Below are positions 1-11,199 of a stretch of DNA of 64,000 nt, piece by piece (the first letter of the stretch is position 1; the number at the start of each line of letters is the position of its first letter). The notes beneath the pieces were generated by a model. That model was not told the DNA's origin and did no database searches. It saw nothing but the letters and a program-made list of their open reading frames with translations. The position numbers and the translations under genes are program-made. This stretch comes from Pezicula radicicola (lineage: Eukaryota; Ascomycota; Leotiomycetes; Helotiales; Dermateaceae), in NCBI GenBank assembly GCA_003008705.1, contig PDUO01000087.1, positions 4,139-68,138 of the forward strand. The letters run 5' to 3'.

Positions 1-1330
1 AACTAGTACTACCTTTCTAATAATACCTTTAATAGTAATACCCTATCTATCTTGAATTATCTTATTGAATACCTTATAGATAATATATAGCTCGGTTTTA
101 TTATCTTAGTTAATTAGTCTAACTAACTAATATAATTCTATAAGGTTAAACTAGACTAGATACTAGACCTATCCTATAAATTATAGTTATAGATTTAACT
201 TAAGAGACTTATTAATAGCCTTGATCTTCCGATATTAGACTACCTAGACTTAGTTCCGGCCCTTATTAATTACTCTCTCTATCCTATCCTATATACTCTT
301 AAGCTAGGGGCTACTCTAGAGACTACTCTAGCTCTTAACTCTCTTATCAATCTCGAAATACCTTGACTTTAGACCTTGGATAAAAAACTACTAGTATTAT
401 ACTCTACTCTACTATAGTATAGATACTATAATCTAGCTAGTATTCTTCTTTAGCTATCCTTTCTTATTTAGATTCTTCTAGTTATATTCTATCTTATAAT
501 ACCTTTATATTTTCTATATATCTTTATAGATATACTAGTATAGTAATTAGTTATTAATACTATAAAATATATACTATAGTCTATTTATCTATAGTAGTAA
601 TAATACTTAAATAGGCTCTAATATATCTACTAGGAATAGAAAGGGATTCTAGACTAGAATATCTCAATTAGGAATTAATCCTATAATATACTTAATCTAG
701 TCTATAATCCTTTACTACTCCTCCTTTCTAAATCTATATAGACTATCTATACTAAAGTAGACCTTGATCTCACTAGATAATATAGTATATTAGTACTTCT
801 TATAGACTATAACTTTAAACATTAGTAGATAGTTGAACTAGTCTATAGTTAGTTTATAGCTTAGTTATTAGTTACTTAGTTATTTATAGCTTAGTTGTCT
901 ATAGCTTAGTTATTCATAGCTTAATCATTTATAACTTAGTAGTTTATAGCTTAATTATTTATAGCTTAACTAGTTTATAGCTTAGTTACTTTTATTACTT
1001 AGATAATTATTTACTCTAAATATAATATTAATATAGACTCTATCCTCTATACGTCTTCTCTTCTTCCTGTATAACACGAACCCCTGTATATACAAGCCTA
1101 CCTAGATTATCCAAGCTTAAGAGTAATAAATACTAAAACTATAAGAATAAGTATAAATAATTATAATATACCTCTAACTTCGAATTTCATGATTCTAAGA
1201 ACAAGGTTAGAATCACTATATATAGTTTACTATTTCTTGATATTTATAGCTTCTTATATAACCTCCTTCCTACTTATTTTCATAAACCAACCTAGCCCTG
1301 AAAATAAACCAACCCAGCCCCCATATCTTG
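1..1330. repeat. AT-rich, RIP-like degenerate repeat island
   Basis: The block is dominated by TA, TAG and TAA words, has stops in every frame and no long open frame. It ends sharply near 1330, where ordinary coding-like composition begins. This is what repeat-induced point mutation (C to T) leaves of old transposons in Pezizomycotina. No transposase, reverse transcriptase or terminal repeat can be recognised, so the original element cannot be named. Confidence 0.7.
850..990. repeat. short tandem array inside the AT-rich island
   Basis: About nine imperfect copies of a 13-15 nt unit close to TTATAGCTTAGTTA run head to tail. Copies differ by single substitutions and by small insertions such as GTTACTTAG. 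It is a minisatellite-like expansion within the AT-rich block. There are no unique spacers, so it is not a CRISPR-type array. Confidence 0.75.
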
Positions 1331-1383
1331 TGACCGCCTTATTCTGCCACCACCAAAATTAAATCAACCCAGCCCTGGGTTGG

Positions 1384-2340
1384 TTAAGTAATAAGAGATA
1401 GGAAAGAGTAATAAACCATGTATTCGATCCGATGAAATTTCTCCCCCGAGCTCCACCAATGCCTGTTTTTCAACTTGAAGGTTGACAGAGGCAGACTGGA
1501 GAAGTCCGAGGTGACTTCGCAGACTTTCTGGCAAGCTGGAACGGAGTTAGTCTTCATCTTGGTAAGGTGAGCAAAGAGGCGGAACTCACAGGCGTTCATA
1601 ACCATGGGCAACATATCCTTCTCCAAGTCGCATGTGACCACTAAAGTTGGAAAGATACGAGGGGGGTTGGGATTCGACGGTGTTGCTGGTGAGCATCTGT
1701 TCGTGAACAGCTTGGCGATCGGTTGATCAATTGAGACAGGTTCACCCTGAAGGTGTTCAGTGTCTGCAGTTCATCATTGCTTTCTCTCTGCATCAACTTA
1801 CCTGCTTTATGAACCAGCTGATACAGTTAGTCACGTAAAGCTTCTTGTCCAACGGATCCATTTGAGTCGTTTGACCAAAGTGGCTTGGGTTCTGTGGATT
1901 GTAAAGAGTTTTACACATAGTTCCATACGAGGCGCGACTGCAGCGCCATCCCAGGACAGACTTGCCACTCTTGAGTTTCTGAACTCTGTCTGCCACAATG
2001 CCTTTGCACACGACAAGTTGTGGTTCTGGCGCGACTCTGACCTGGAGAGCTCGAGCATTTGGAAATGGTGCTTGCCCAAACGAGTAACGGTCTCGCAGAC
2101 GTCTTTGGACGTATGGTGAATTGCCTAGTCCTCCTGATAGGATGAGATGGGCCTGTTGCATGTCAATTGTGGATGTTTGCTGCACAGCTTGCAGTTACAT
2201 ACCACTTGTTCTGAAGGAAATTTCTGTTGCAGGCGAGTGAGTTGTATGTCGACGAGCTCAAAGAGTTTCACGATCTTCAATTTTTAATCGTTTTCTGCTT
2301 TTCCTAGTGGAGTACGCTTACCTGCGCATCGAAGTATCCC
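1384..2340 (-). pseudogene. Hsp70-like (actin-fold ATPase) protein relic, both ends missing
   Basis: Read on the minus strand with introns removed, this gives the C-terminal half of a fungal divergent Hsp70 family protein. The segments in order are FDAQ, then KLFELVDIQLTRLQQKF, then AHLILSGGLGNSPYVQ (the nucleotide-binding GGxG region, about 2140), then VAPEPQLVVCKGIVADRV, then a C-terminal segment with VVTCDLEKDMLPMVMN and LKNRHWWSSGEKFHRIEYMV. Plausible introns lie at about 2275-2322 (GTAAGC donor), 2152-2200 (GTATGT donor), 1750-1800 (GTAAGT donor) and an in-frame one near 1530-1590. Homology stops at EYMV near 1413, just where the AT-rich island begins, so the family's usual last ~40 residues are gone. 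The N-terminal ATPase lobe is not found upstream. Family members are usually around 550-600 residues. The remnant is quite well preserved internally, so truncation was probably recent or caused by the neighbouring repeat. Confidence 0.7.
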
Positions 2341-3048
2341 TGGATCTCAACTCTGCATTCTCATTAATATATTTGTTTGTAACGTGGCAAGTGATGACCG
2401 ACCTCCTGAATTTCATCTCCCCAGAGCTGATACCAGCACTTTTATTCTCATAATGTCTATTTAGTTTCGGTACAGCGACCGTGAAAAGCTCAATTCGCAT
2501 TCCTCATGTTTGCCCAGCCTAGTTCCTTCAGCTTCGATTTCACTGGAACCGGACAGCCCGGTAGCCTGAATGTCTTTCCTGCATTACTGCAAACGGTCAA
2601 TGATGAGGTCGGAGCAATTACTCCGCCAAGAATTCTAAGCGAAAAGGAAGTGGTGACCGGATTGGACGCCTGATTGCTGGAACGGCTTGTGGCGTATGGG
2701 GTGACACGAACTTGAGTTTACTTCCTTTTGAATCTGAGAATATGCGGACGTAGAGGCTCAAAAGTCTCATGGCTGGGACGCGCCAGTGAGGCTTGCAGGC
2801 GCGGCGTCTTTTGTATTTACCATTTTGGGAAAGCTGAACATCCAAGTCTGCCGCTTTTATATACCTAAATTACGTTTCACCCGTGAGTCTGACTTTGACA
2901 TGTAACCCTAACGACGTAAGGTTGCATTGCTTGGGCCAGTGATCTGGTTCACAACGAAAAGGGGCTTAGCCGAAATCCACCAACGAACCGCACTGGGAGT
3001 CAGCATCCTTCCACTGCTTTTTCTCGTACACCTACGGCTACCTCAGAT
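2341..3048. other. intergenic, no gene recognised
   Basis: Only short open stretches are seen. A minus-strand 75-residue frame at 2618-2845 has no recognisable similarity and is not the missing Hsp70 N-terminus. The segment from 2867 to 3048 is open in the frame of the next gene but contains no in-frame ATG. Confidence 0.4.
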
Positions 3049-5361
3049 TTGATTCAGATTCCAACTTTTGGGAGCCTGCTGCATACATCATTCAGCCGTT
3101 GCTTTTCTTTTTCAGCCTCAGATGGTGTGACAAGGCCTCTTAGCATTCCCGCAGTATTTGCTTGTCTCAACAGTGCCGTGAAATTCTCTGAATTGGCTGT
3201 CAAACTCTACTCCGTTGATTCCGAGAATGGGGTGTTTGTGCGCATGATTCAGACTGTTCGGCAGGACCTGGAAGAGACCGAGCGACTTCTTTCCGTCCCA
3301 TCCGTCAGAGCACAGCTCATCAGCACTCCTGCAAAATTGCCATGGATTAAGGCGGTAATCATCAGCACCAAAGGTGCCCCCAATGAGATTGGCAGATGGG
3401 TGGAGAGGGTGAGAGGGGAAAAGGAAGGGTATGGGAGTGTTTCGTGGGAGAATCGGATAAGATGGGTCTTTAACGACCAGTTAGTAGCTCTATTCCTTTG
3501 TCTTTGGAGTTCTCGACGGCGCCGGTCTCATTAGACGTCTTGCCAGAGTGAAAGCTGTCTTTGGAGCTGCGCCTTTGGTGAGGAATTGCTGACATTTGTA
3601 AAGTGATAAACTGGTCAATCGGCGCATGGAGTTGGGCTCAAGTCATCAGGCCCTCTCGGCTGTCTTGATTTATTTGTCTCCCTTGGAGCAGGCAGTCGTG
3701 GCAACAACAGGAGAGCCTCCTGAGTATCAGGATGCCACATTTCTAGATGCATATATCAGCCCAGCACAGAGACGAAAGAACGCACGAATGTTACAGAAGA
3801 GCTCCATGCAATTGAGAAAGGACGGTACACTCTATTCAGCACTTATTTGCCTATTCTTAACACTGACTCTTGGGCTTCAGAGACTATCAGCAACACGACC
3901 GGGTATCAAGCCAAGACAGTCACCGATGTTTCATATTCTGATTCTAGAAGAGGAGGGGCTGGCAATGAGGGGCTTCCGATAACCAAAACTGGCAACACAA
4001 TCATCGCCGAAAAGACCTGGCATCCAACTCAACCACACCATTGGTACCCTAAAAATAATCCTGCTATGAATCCAAAAGTGGAGCAAAGCTCGCCATCGTA
4101 TGGCTACAAAGATGGCCTTCCAATATCGCCAACGTCAAGCTCCCCTTTGCCAAATTCTACCTTGACACCTCGGCAGCAAAATCATTTGTCACTGGCTACA
4201 CTACAGGAAGAATGTCCAGCTGCCACATCCACTCAGACTGCGATACCACATTACCCTCCGCCGTGGTTCCAGAAACAAGCATCTTCGAGCTCTCAACGCT
4301 TCGACTCGATATCTATGCCCCTCGCCTGCGATGAACAGTCTTCAATAGGAAAAGAAACTCACCGATCCTCCTTGCCAGCTTTGCCTCCGAAGCTCCCCCT
4401 TGAAGCACCAACAAACCGCTTTAGTGCAACCAATTTCGGCCCTGTTGGCCCATACGATTTTACATCAGAACTGGAAGCCAATGCCCAAGATAGTTGTGAC
4501 GGTAATCCGAAAGATCGTAACCCGGCCGAGTCCGTTGTAGAAATGATGGATAATACCCCTCTGCATACCTCGTACACGATTAGCTCAGTCTCCTGTGTTG
4601 AACCTCCAGCGACTTTTTCCGACGCCGAGCCAGCGTGGTTAAATTCAACGACAGCCATGGAGCTACCTCCATGGAACCAGGCGAGATATTCTTGGTCCGA
4701 ACTACCAGGGGGTACAATTCCTTTCAGACCCTCTTCCACTGGGAATACGAGTACAGATCAAGCATTCGGTCAGGAGAAAGCTCAACAATACCTGTCCAAT
4801 AGCCCTTCCCAGTATTCATACCCCGCTCGACCACAATCCAATGCAATCAGGCATCGAGCATCTTCGTATACACTGACGCAAAGCGAATTTTCTGAAAGAC
4901 TCGCAAGCCCGCCACCTCGAACTAGAGCCGCAAGCACCTTCGCATCGTCGCATATACCCATGGCATCAAACACTTCGCCGCAACACTCGCGCCCTCGATC
5001 CGAATACACACCATATCAAGTATTCAATCAGGCTCCCGAAGCTCAAGCTCAACGTCAGTCTACAACCATATATCAGTATCAAAGTCCCAATCAATACCCA
5101 TACCAGCAATACCAAAACCCCTCTGAAGCACCAATATTTCGACCTGTAAGTGCAGCCAGCACACTTCCACCATATCCAATGAACTTTGAAGATCAACGAC
5201 CAGTCTGCTCAACGCCCGTATCACCCGAAGTGCCACCAGCTCTTCCTGATCCAGGCGGACAAGAGCCTCAATCGCCTGCAAGGACTGTGACTTTGAGGGA
5301 AGCTCGGAGGAGGAACCAGAAGGCTATGCTTGATATTATGAGTCGCGGGAGTTTTGGATAG
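3049..5361 (+). CDS. fungal-specific protein with conserved N-domain and disordered Q/P/S-rich tail
   Basis: Three exons: 3049-3479, 3604-3824 and 3881-5361. Intron 1 has a GTTAGT donor, a GCTGAC branch and an AAG acceptor. Intron 2 (56 nt) has a GTACAC donor, CACTGAC branch and CAG acceptor. Both keep the frame. The N-terminal ~180 residues are helical and look like a conserved fungal domain of unknown function, with segments such as SIPAVFACLNSAVKFSELAV, VRQDLEETERLLSVPSVRAQL and NRRMELGSSHQALSAVL. I know similar proteins only as hypothetical. The remaining ~490 residues are low-complexity (Pro, Ser, Gln, Tyr) and end with a basic helix (TVTLREARRRNQKAMLDIM). No ATG lies in frame between the stop near 2866 and codon 3244, inside the conserved part. 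The position where family members would start is occupied by ACA AGG before CCTCTTAGC. Start loss or an unseen upstream exon is therefore possible, and 3049 is only the edge of the open frame. Confidence 0.65.
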
Positions 5362-5504
5362 GATAAACACAGGAGAGATACCGTAAATAAAAGAAATATT
5401 CACAGATGCTTGAAGTATAAGATGAGGAGATTCGATGATTTGAGTGAAGTGATTGAAGGCAGAGTTACGACGTGTAATCACTAGCGAGTCATTCAGGGGA
5501 AGCA

Positions 5505-5725
5505 ATGCTCCCAGTTCCCAGCTCAGTTAGCCTTCATCACCTCCCGCGGCCTCAAATACAAAATTTTTTAGATTACATCGACTTTATTCATCCAGGTTTG
5601 AAGGAGCAAGCTAGCAAGCTGTCTAACGTCCTCCCCGACAGAATAGACGCCAAGAGCTCTCCACAAAAGCTTGTGCTCGACAAGCTCATATCTGACCTAT
5701 TGCGTAGTCGCAAAATAACGCCATT
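5505..5725 (+). CDS. unrecognised open frame interrupted by a MITE-like insertion
   Basis: Starting at ATG 5505, about 73 residues are open before the frame runs into the inverted-repeat element at 5726. The peptide contains SVSLHHLPRPQIQNFLDYIDF and VLDKLISDLLRSRKITP. Its composition looks coding, but I do not recognise the family. After the element, sequence at 6209-6360 could be a continuation (it reads DLSGPQILGVAACLILVL before a stop), but the link is not demonstrable. It may be an N-terminal piece of the NRPS wreck that follows or a separate dead gene. Confidence 0.35.
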
Positions 5726-6208
5726 AGTAAGAGTTTGTGCCACTAGGAATAGGCCCCCCCCTAAAATACACTAAAATACATACTTTTTAAAACTATATAA
5801 TATACTAACAACTAATTTAAATAATATAAATTTTAAAATTCTAATAGAAATTTACTTAAATATATATATATATTATCTAATTATAATATTTATTCTAATA
5901 TTAGTTGTTTTATATATTCCTAAAGATAGTAGATTTTAATTTTTATTATTTTTATATTTAAATTAAGTAATTTTAAGCGATTTTTTTACTTCTTCCTAAA
6001 TATTCTTTTATAACTTTTATATTAGATAGTTAAATTAAATTCTAAATCGTAGAAAATAAAGATAAAGTAAATTTTATTTATAATACTTAAATTTATACTT
6101 ATATCTTTATTTGTTGTTACTTTATAAGCAATTAAAAGCTGTGTATTTTTGTCTTTTTTTGGTGTGTTTTCGTAGGGTAGGCTATTCCTAGTGGAACGAA
6201 CTCTTACT
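5726..6208. mobile_element. MITE-like non-autonomous DNA transposon with 26-bp terminal inverted repeats
   Basis: The left end begins AGTAAGAGTTTGTGCCACTA and continues GGAATAG. The reverse complement of the right end begins AGTAAGAGTTCGTTCCACTA and continues GGAATAG. Only two mismatches occur in about 26 bp. The 483-bp interior is AT-rich, with no long frame and no transposase. Next to the TIR the left end has CCCCCCCTAAAATACACTAAAATACA and the right end (reverse complement) CCTACCCTACGAAAACACACC. No clear target-site duplication is visible (left flank CCATT, right flank TCAAA), so the superfamily cannot be assigned. It sits between an open frame and the NRPS relic. Confidence 0.8.
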
Positions 6209-6899
6209 TCAAAATGCGACTTGTTCCCACGATGTGCGGATTTAAGCGGTCCTCAGATACTTGGTGTAGCCGCTTGCCTTATTTTAGTACTCTAGCACCA
6301 CCTGTTCATGATGCTCAACATCTTGGCATTCTTTTTAGCTTTATGTTAAGACAGCCTCCGCCTCCTCGATTGGACTGCCCATGTAAATTTGTTCGCATCT
6401 CAAGAAGCCATTCCTGGGAGTATCTAAATCGGTGAAAGTCTACTCAAACCCTGCAGTCATGCCAGCACTAGTGGTTTTCTTTCACGAGATCTGCCTTTCC
6501 GGGGGTACTTTTATTAGATAGAAAGAAGATATTGCATATCCCACACCATCTTGGATTAGTGCAATTATAATTATAATAAACCTATCGCTTTCATTCTTAC
6601 CATAACAACAACTAGTTATCCCAGATGATTTCAAATTCGGACTTTCTGTTTGCAGACTACTTTCCGTAAAACTTCTACTCTATTTTACACTCGGTCTGTT
6701 CCCAGTTAGAATATTTTAACTGAGTATTATACTGGTACTCGGTTCAACGCCATGACTCCTATTTTAGGTGACCTCCTTGGAAAATACGCCCAAAGGTTCT
6801 TCCGTAAACTCTCCTCTTCCTCAAGTGCAGGGAAAGAAAGACTGATACATCCTCTAGGGATACTCCAATCAAAGTTCTCTGCTCATTCCGGACCAACCG
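6209..6899. other. degenerate sequence between the MITE and the NRPS relic
   Basis: Short open pieces with stops are seen, none recognised with confidence. By position this could be the decayed upstream end or 5' flank of the NRPS gene. Confidence 0.35.
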
Positions 6900-6916
6900 T
6901 CTCCGCCATGTACCAT

Positions 6917-8470
6917 CTCTGGCCTTTTTGAATACCAAGTGAAACAAAGCCCCTTTGACCCTGCTGTCGATTTTGAAACTCAGGTTCCTGTCAACTACTC
7001 CCGCCTGAATCTACTTTCAAATCGTATTGCAGTGAACTTACAAAGACGCCATGGGACTATCGTGCCAATATAACTAGACATCTCAGTGGACTTGATTGCA
7101 TGCATTCTTGAAGTCTGTAAGGCTGGAACTACCTATATTGTACTTGACCCAGCTAGCTCCATAGAACGGAACAGATTCATTGTTGAGGATGCTTAGGCAG
7201 ATCTAGTTGTCACTTCCGTGAGCTACTCCAGCTTGTTCGACAGTTGTCTTCTCACTGAAGCTATATTGCATCAAAATACACTTGCTCAACAGATTACCAA
7301 TCATGACCAGTCTCATCAGTAAAAGTTAAGTGATCCTACATAGTGAGTATTCAAGTTTTGTCTAGTTTACTTTCTTCTGGCTCTTTTCCATGCCTATAGT
7401 TAACGGGAGGACAGCTAAGCAAGACTAGTATCATTTATACTTCTAGGAGCACCGGAAAGCCCAAGGGTGTTATTATCTCTCGTGCTGCTGCGAGCTACGG
7501 AATTGCCAATTTCTCGCTCAATGGCAACAGGAGGTGGCTACTATTTTATAACCCCGTCTTCTCCGCCGCCCAGCGTACTATACTTGCTACTCTTTGCAAG
7601 GGGGGTTGTCTGTGCCTCGCCAGTAAAGAGAGATTAACATTTTCTCTAATCGATGTAGTTAGAGACATAAAAATAGTTGCTCTTAGAGTCATACCTTTAA
7701 TGCTAGCGACAATCTCTTCACAAAGGGTTCCTAAGTCTCTAAGACAAATAACAACGAACCGATCAGCGCCTCTGTCGTAAATTCATAGGCTGAAAGGGTG
7801 CAACTAAAGGTTTCTTATATATTGAGTGAATACATTCAGTTCAACTTCACACGGAAACTCGCTGATAGCGAAAACCTAAGTATTATAGGTAAACTAGAGG
7901 ATACAACATTGGCCTATGTTTTAGACCCAGAAAGTGCCGAACTTATGTACCTGGAAATATTAGCGAGCTAGCTGTGGTTAGACCTCAGCTGGCAGACGCC
8001 TAACGTAGTCGACCAAATGAGACTTCCCGCGCGTTTATTAAGAACCCTTTCGGAAACGGAAGGATGTTTCGCACTAGTGACATTGCAATTTAGCATCTCG
8101 ATGGAAACTTTAAGATACTAGGCCGACTTGACAAGGTAATCAAACTTCATGGCCAGCAACTAAAGCCACTAGAGATATCTGCAGTCCTAGACCAACACAG
8201 GGACATCTCTACTACAGCGATAGTATCTACAAATGTAAATGACACAGAAGCTCTTATTGCAGCTGTAGTACCGCATAATAGCCAAGAGCGGAATCAGCTC
8301 ATTTTCGACCTTCGAAAATTGGCTCAGCAGTTCTTACCGCTATACATGGTACCTAGCTTTTGGTGGCAATATGATAAATTGCTGACGAATCCCAATGCGA
8401 AGGTAGATCTAAGAGCCATCGAAGCCCGAGCCCAAAGGACTACACCCGCTGACATGATCACTCGTCCTTC
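6917..8470 (+). other. NRPS relic: adenylation domain 1
   Basis: It starts with LFEYQVKQSPFDPAVDFE at 6924. The P-loop (A3) at 7439-7468 reads TSRSTGKPKG, so the first Gly of TSGSTG is Arg. Later pieces read SAAQRTILATLCKGGCLCLAS (about 7570-7620) and GRLDKVIKLHGQQLKPLEIS (about 8120-8180, the A8 region). At least five in-frame stops or frame changes separate these blocks. Substrate specificity cannot be read because the A4-A5 region is broken. Confidence 0.8.
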
Positions 8471-8539
8471 AGGTTCAAACAGAGATCTTGAGCCTATTAC
8501 GGATAAAGTAGAGCTGCCGATTCAGAAAAAATGGCCAGA

Positions 8540-9690
8540 AATGTTATATCTCCAACCTTCTCAAATTAGCCGTGTCGACTCCTTCTACTCCCTTGGTGGC
8601 AACTCCATGCAAGCAATTCGTATGCTAAGCGAGCTCAGAAAGCATGGCGTGGATATTGGACTTAACGCTCTATTTCAACGATATGACCTTGCGACCTTGC
8701 GCAATGAAGCAATGATCGAAGAAGACCCTTGTCCTTTCTCCAAGAAAGTCGTAACGGCATTTTCCATGATCTCTAATCACTCTTTGGCCACTGAATTACA
8801 GAAAGAAAGTGGTATTTTGGACGCCTATCCAACAACTTCTTTTCAAGAGAGTCTAGTTGCGTCAACACTTCAAGGTAGCACAGATTATATCTACCAGCTA
8901 GTTTGGGATGTAAACCATTTTGACCTACTTCGTCTCAAACTAGCTTTTAAAGTGGCGAGTTTGCGAAGTGACATCCTTAAAACAACCTTTGACTGGACTG
9001 AAAATGGACTCGTACAAGTCGTGCGCGACGATTTTCAACCCCCATGGTCAACACTGGATATGAACTTGGATGGCTATCGAGTCAAGGATCAACAAGCTAC
9101 GATGTCGCTGGGTGAACCTTTCTTTCGTCTTGCGGTTTTAGGTGGAAAGAAAGTGTGCATTTCCTATAATTTTCCCAGTGACCTTGATTCGATAACTTCG
9201 AGTTACAATTTAACCTCAAGCACAATTATTCTTGCTGTCTGGGCATTCATCCTTTCTCGACATCTCGATTCGAATGTTACATTCACGAGTCCTATTTCTA
9301 GGAGAGGAATGTTTACGGAGGGTATCGATCACTTAGATGGACCAACTGTTGCTATTATTCCTCACCGCTTTCAATTAGATCCCGAATTCTCGTTCGAAAT
9401 ATATATTCGATCTGTATACAACAACTCTTTCGGCGTCATGAAGCATTCTCAGTATGGTTTGGGAAATGCTCTAAAGGCTGCAAACCAAACTATTTCCTTA
9501 TGCGATACCATGGCCAACATACTTCCAGCAAGACCACACAGAGAATGACTATAAAGCCAACTTGGCAGACAGAGTATACTACATTAGAAGTAGAACAAGG
9601 CGATACAAGGATCCAGCTCAGGTTGAGTACTGACATGGAGGAGATGAGAGCCAACTTTATCCTTGGTCAGTTTGTGCAAACAATAACAAA
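8540..9690 (+). other. NRPS relic: thiolation 1 and condensation 1
   Basis: A long intact frame (8319-9548) carries the end of A1, a T domain with FYSLGGNSMQAIRMLSEL (Ser near 8605), then a condensation domain beginning LDAYPTTSFQESLVAST. The stretch that should hold the HHxxxDG catalytic motif is missing: FRLAVLGGKKVCISYN runs straight into FPSDLDSITSSYNLTSSTII. This indicates an in-frame deletion of the active site. The frame is lost at 9548 and resumes in another frame to 9709. Confidence 0.8.
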
Positions 9691-9769
9691 GATGTCTACT
9701 CGACATTAGTCGAGGCTCCAATCTCTCTCCATAGTGACCGAAGAAGAGTCAAGGATGCTACAGATTCCG

Positions 9770-11130
9770 AAGTCATTTCAGTCTTCGTTGCCTTCCATCT
9801 TGCACGCCGGATACGAGATGCAAGTAAAGACTACCCCTGGCCAGTTGCTTTACAATGGCAGAATATTGAGGTCCTTACCTATCGCATGCTGAATTATCGA
9901 ACGAACAAATTAGCGAGGCATTTGCAGAGTCGAGGGATTACGCGAGGAGACTTCGTCTGTCCACTTCTGGAGAAATCGCCCTTAATGCTGGTTGCGCTCT
10001 TGGCCGTTCTCAAATTGGGTGCAGCTTGGATACCATTGAGCCCTGAGAATCCAATCGAAAGGAACCCATTCATTATAGAAAAAGTTGGAGCTAAGTTATT
10101 TCTCATAGAAAGCTATAATGAACAGTTCTCACGAAAGCGTTCGCGTAGTTCTTGTGGACGCGGTTAATTTGTCACCATACGCACAGAATTCTCTTGAAGT
10201 TGACATCAGAGGGACTGACGTGGCATACGCTGTATCTTCGATGCTTCCATCCTAGATATATTCAACACGCTAAATTCCGGTGGAACCTTGCGTATGGCAC
10301 CAACAGCTCGCTTGTTGAACGACCTGCCGCGGTAATAAACGAGATTGACGTCACTCATTCATTTCTTACCCCAACAGTAGCACGGTTGATATCGCCTCAG
10401 GATGTTCCAAGTATACAGGAACTTACGATTGGCGGGGAACCTATAACGGAAGATATTCTCAAGCTTTGGTCTTCTGATCAAAGGTTAATTCAGCAATACG
10501 GACCTACAGAAACGGCCGTGGTGGTTACAATGCGCGACATGAAATCCACCGATAATCCTCGTAATCTTGGTCAACCATTTCCTCCTGCACAGTTCTTTGT
10601 AGTAGATCGAGATGGTTTGGTCGTTCCCTACGGCGCAATAGGCGAGCTTTGTATTGCAGGACCACAAGTTGACGACGGCGAGTATCTCAAACGACCTGAC
10701 CTGACTGCTGCCGCATTTTGTGAAACACGTCTCGGAGGCCACAAAGAATGTATAGAACTGGAGATCTTTGCAGATTGATTCCAAATGGGGAAATTGAGTT
10801 CTTAGGTCGCGAAGGGTTGGGTTAGTCAAGATCAATGGGCTTCGCATCGAGCTTGGGGAAATTGAGAATGCAATCTTGAACACTGATGTAGTCAGGCATT
10901 CTGTAACAATCGTTGCTCAGATCAACAGCAAACCTCAGCTTGCCTCTTTCGTCATATTCGATGATATGAGAGATGATTCTAAAGAGGGGATTCAGCGGCC
11001 CGAAATTTTCATTACGAAGGCTAGAGAGTTAAAGCATAAGTTGAATAGACTTGCAAGTTATATGTACCCGAAGCTCTTACTCCCTCTATATTCTGTTCCA
11101 AAACTACCAAGTGGCAAATCTAATCGAAAT
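9770..11130 (+). other. NRPS relic: adenylation domain 2 with P-loop deletion
   Basis: Recognisable blocks are VALQWQNIEVLTYRMLNYR, KLGAAWIPLSPENPIERN, GTDVAYAV, FDASILDIFNTLNSGGTLRM, SFLTPTVARLISPQ, IGGEPITEDIL, QQYGPTETAVVVT and VPKLPSGKSNRNLL. DVAYAV is joined almost directly to FDASILDIF near 10223, so the A3 P-loop (TSGSTGxPKG) and about 60 residues around it are deleted. Frames change near 10130, 10320 (a TAA codon) and 10780. Confidence 0.8.
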
Positions 11131-11199
11131 TTGCTCTCTGAATGGATCCAGGAACTCCCTTCTACCGCTATTTCGAGTTATCTATTCGACTCATTTGGT

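Noticed and set aside
1760..2119. 119-residue plus-strand open frame
   Set aside because: It lies antisense to the Hsp70-like coding segments, which carry clear family motifs.
5505..6208. The 5.5-kb frame as the N-terminus of the NRPS
   Set aside because: No condensation or adenylation motif can be recognised in it, so the link is unproven.
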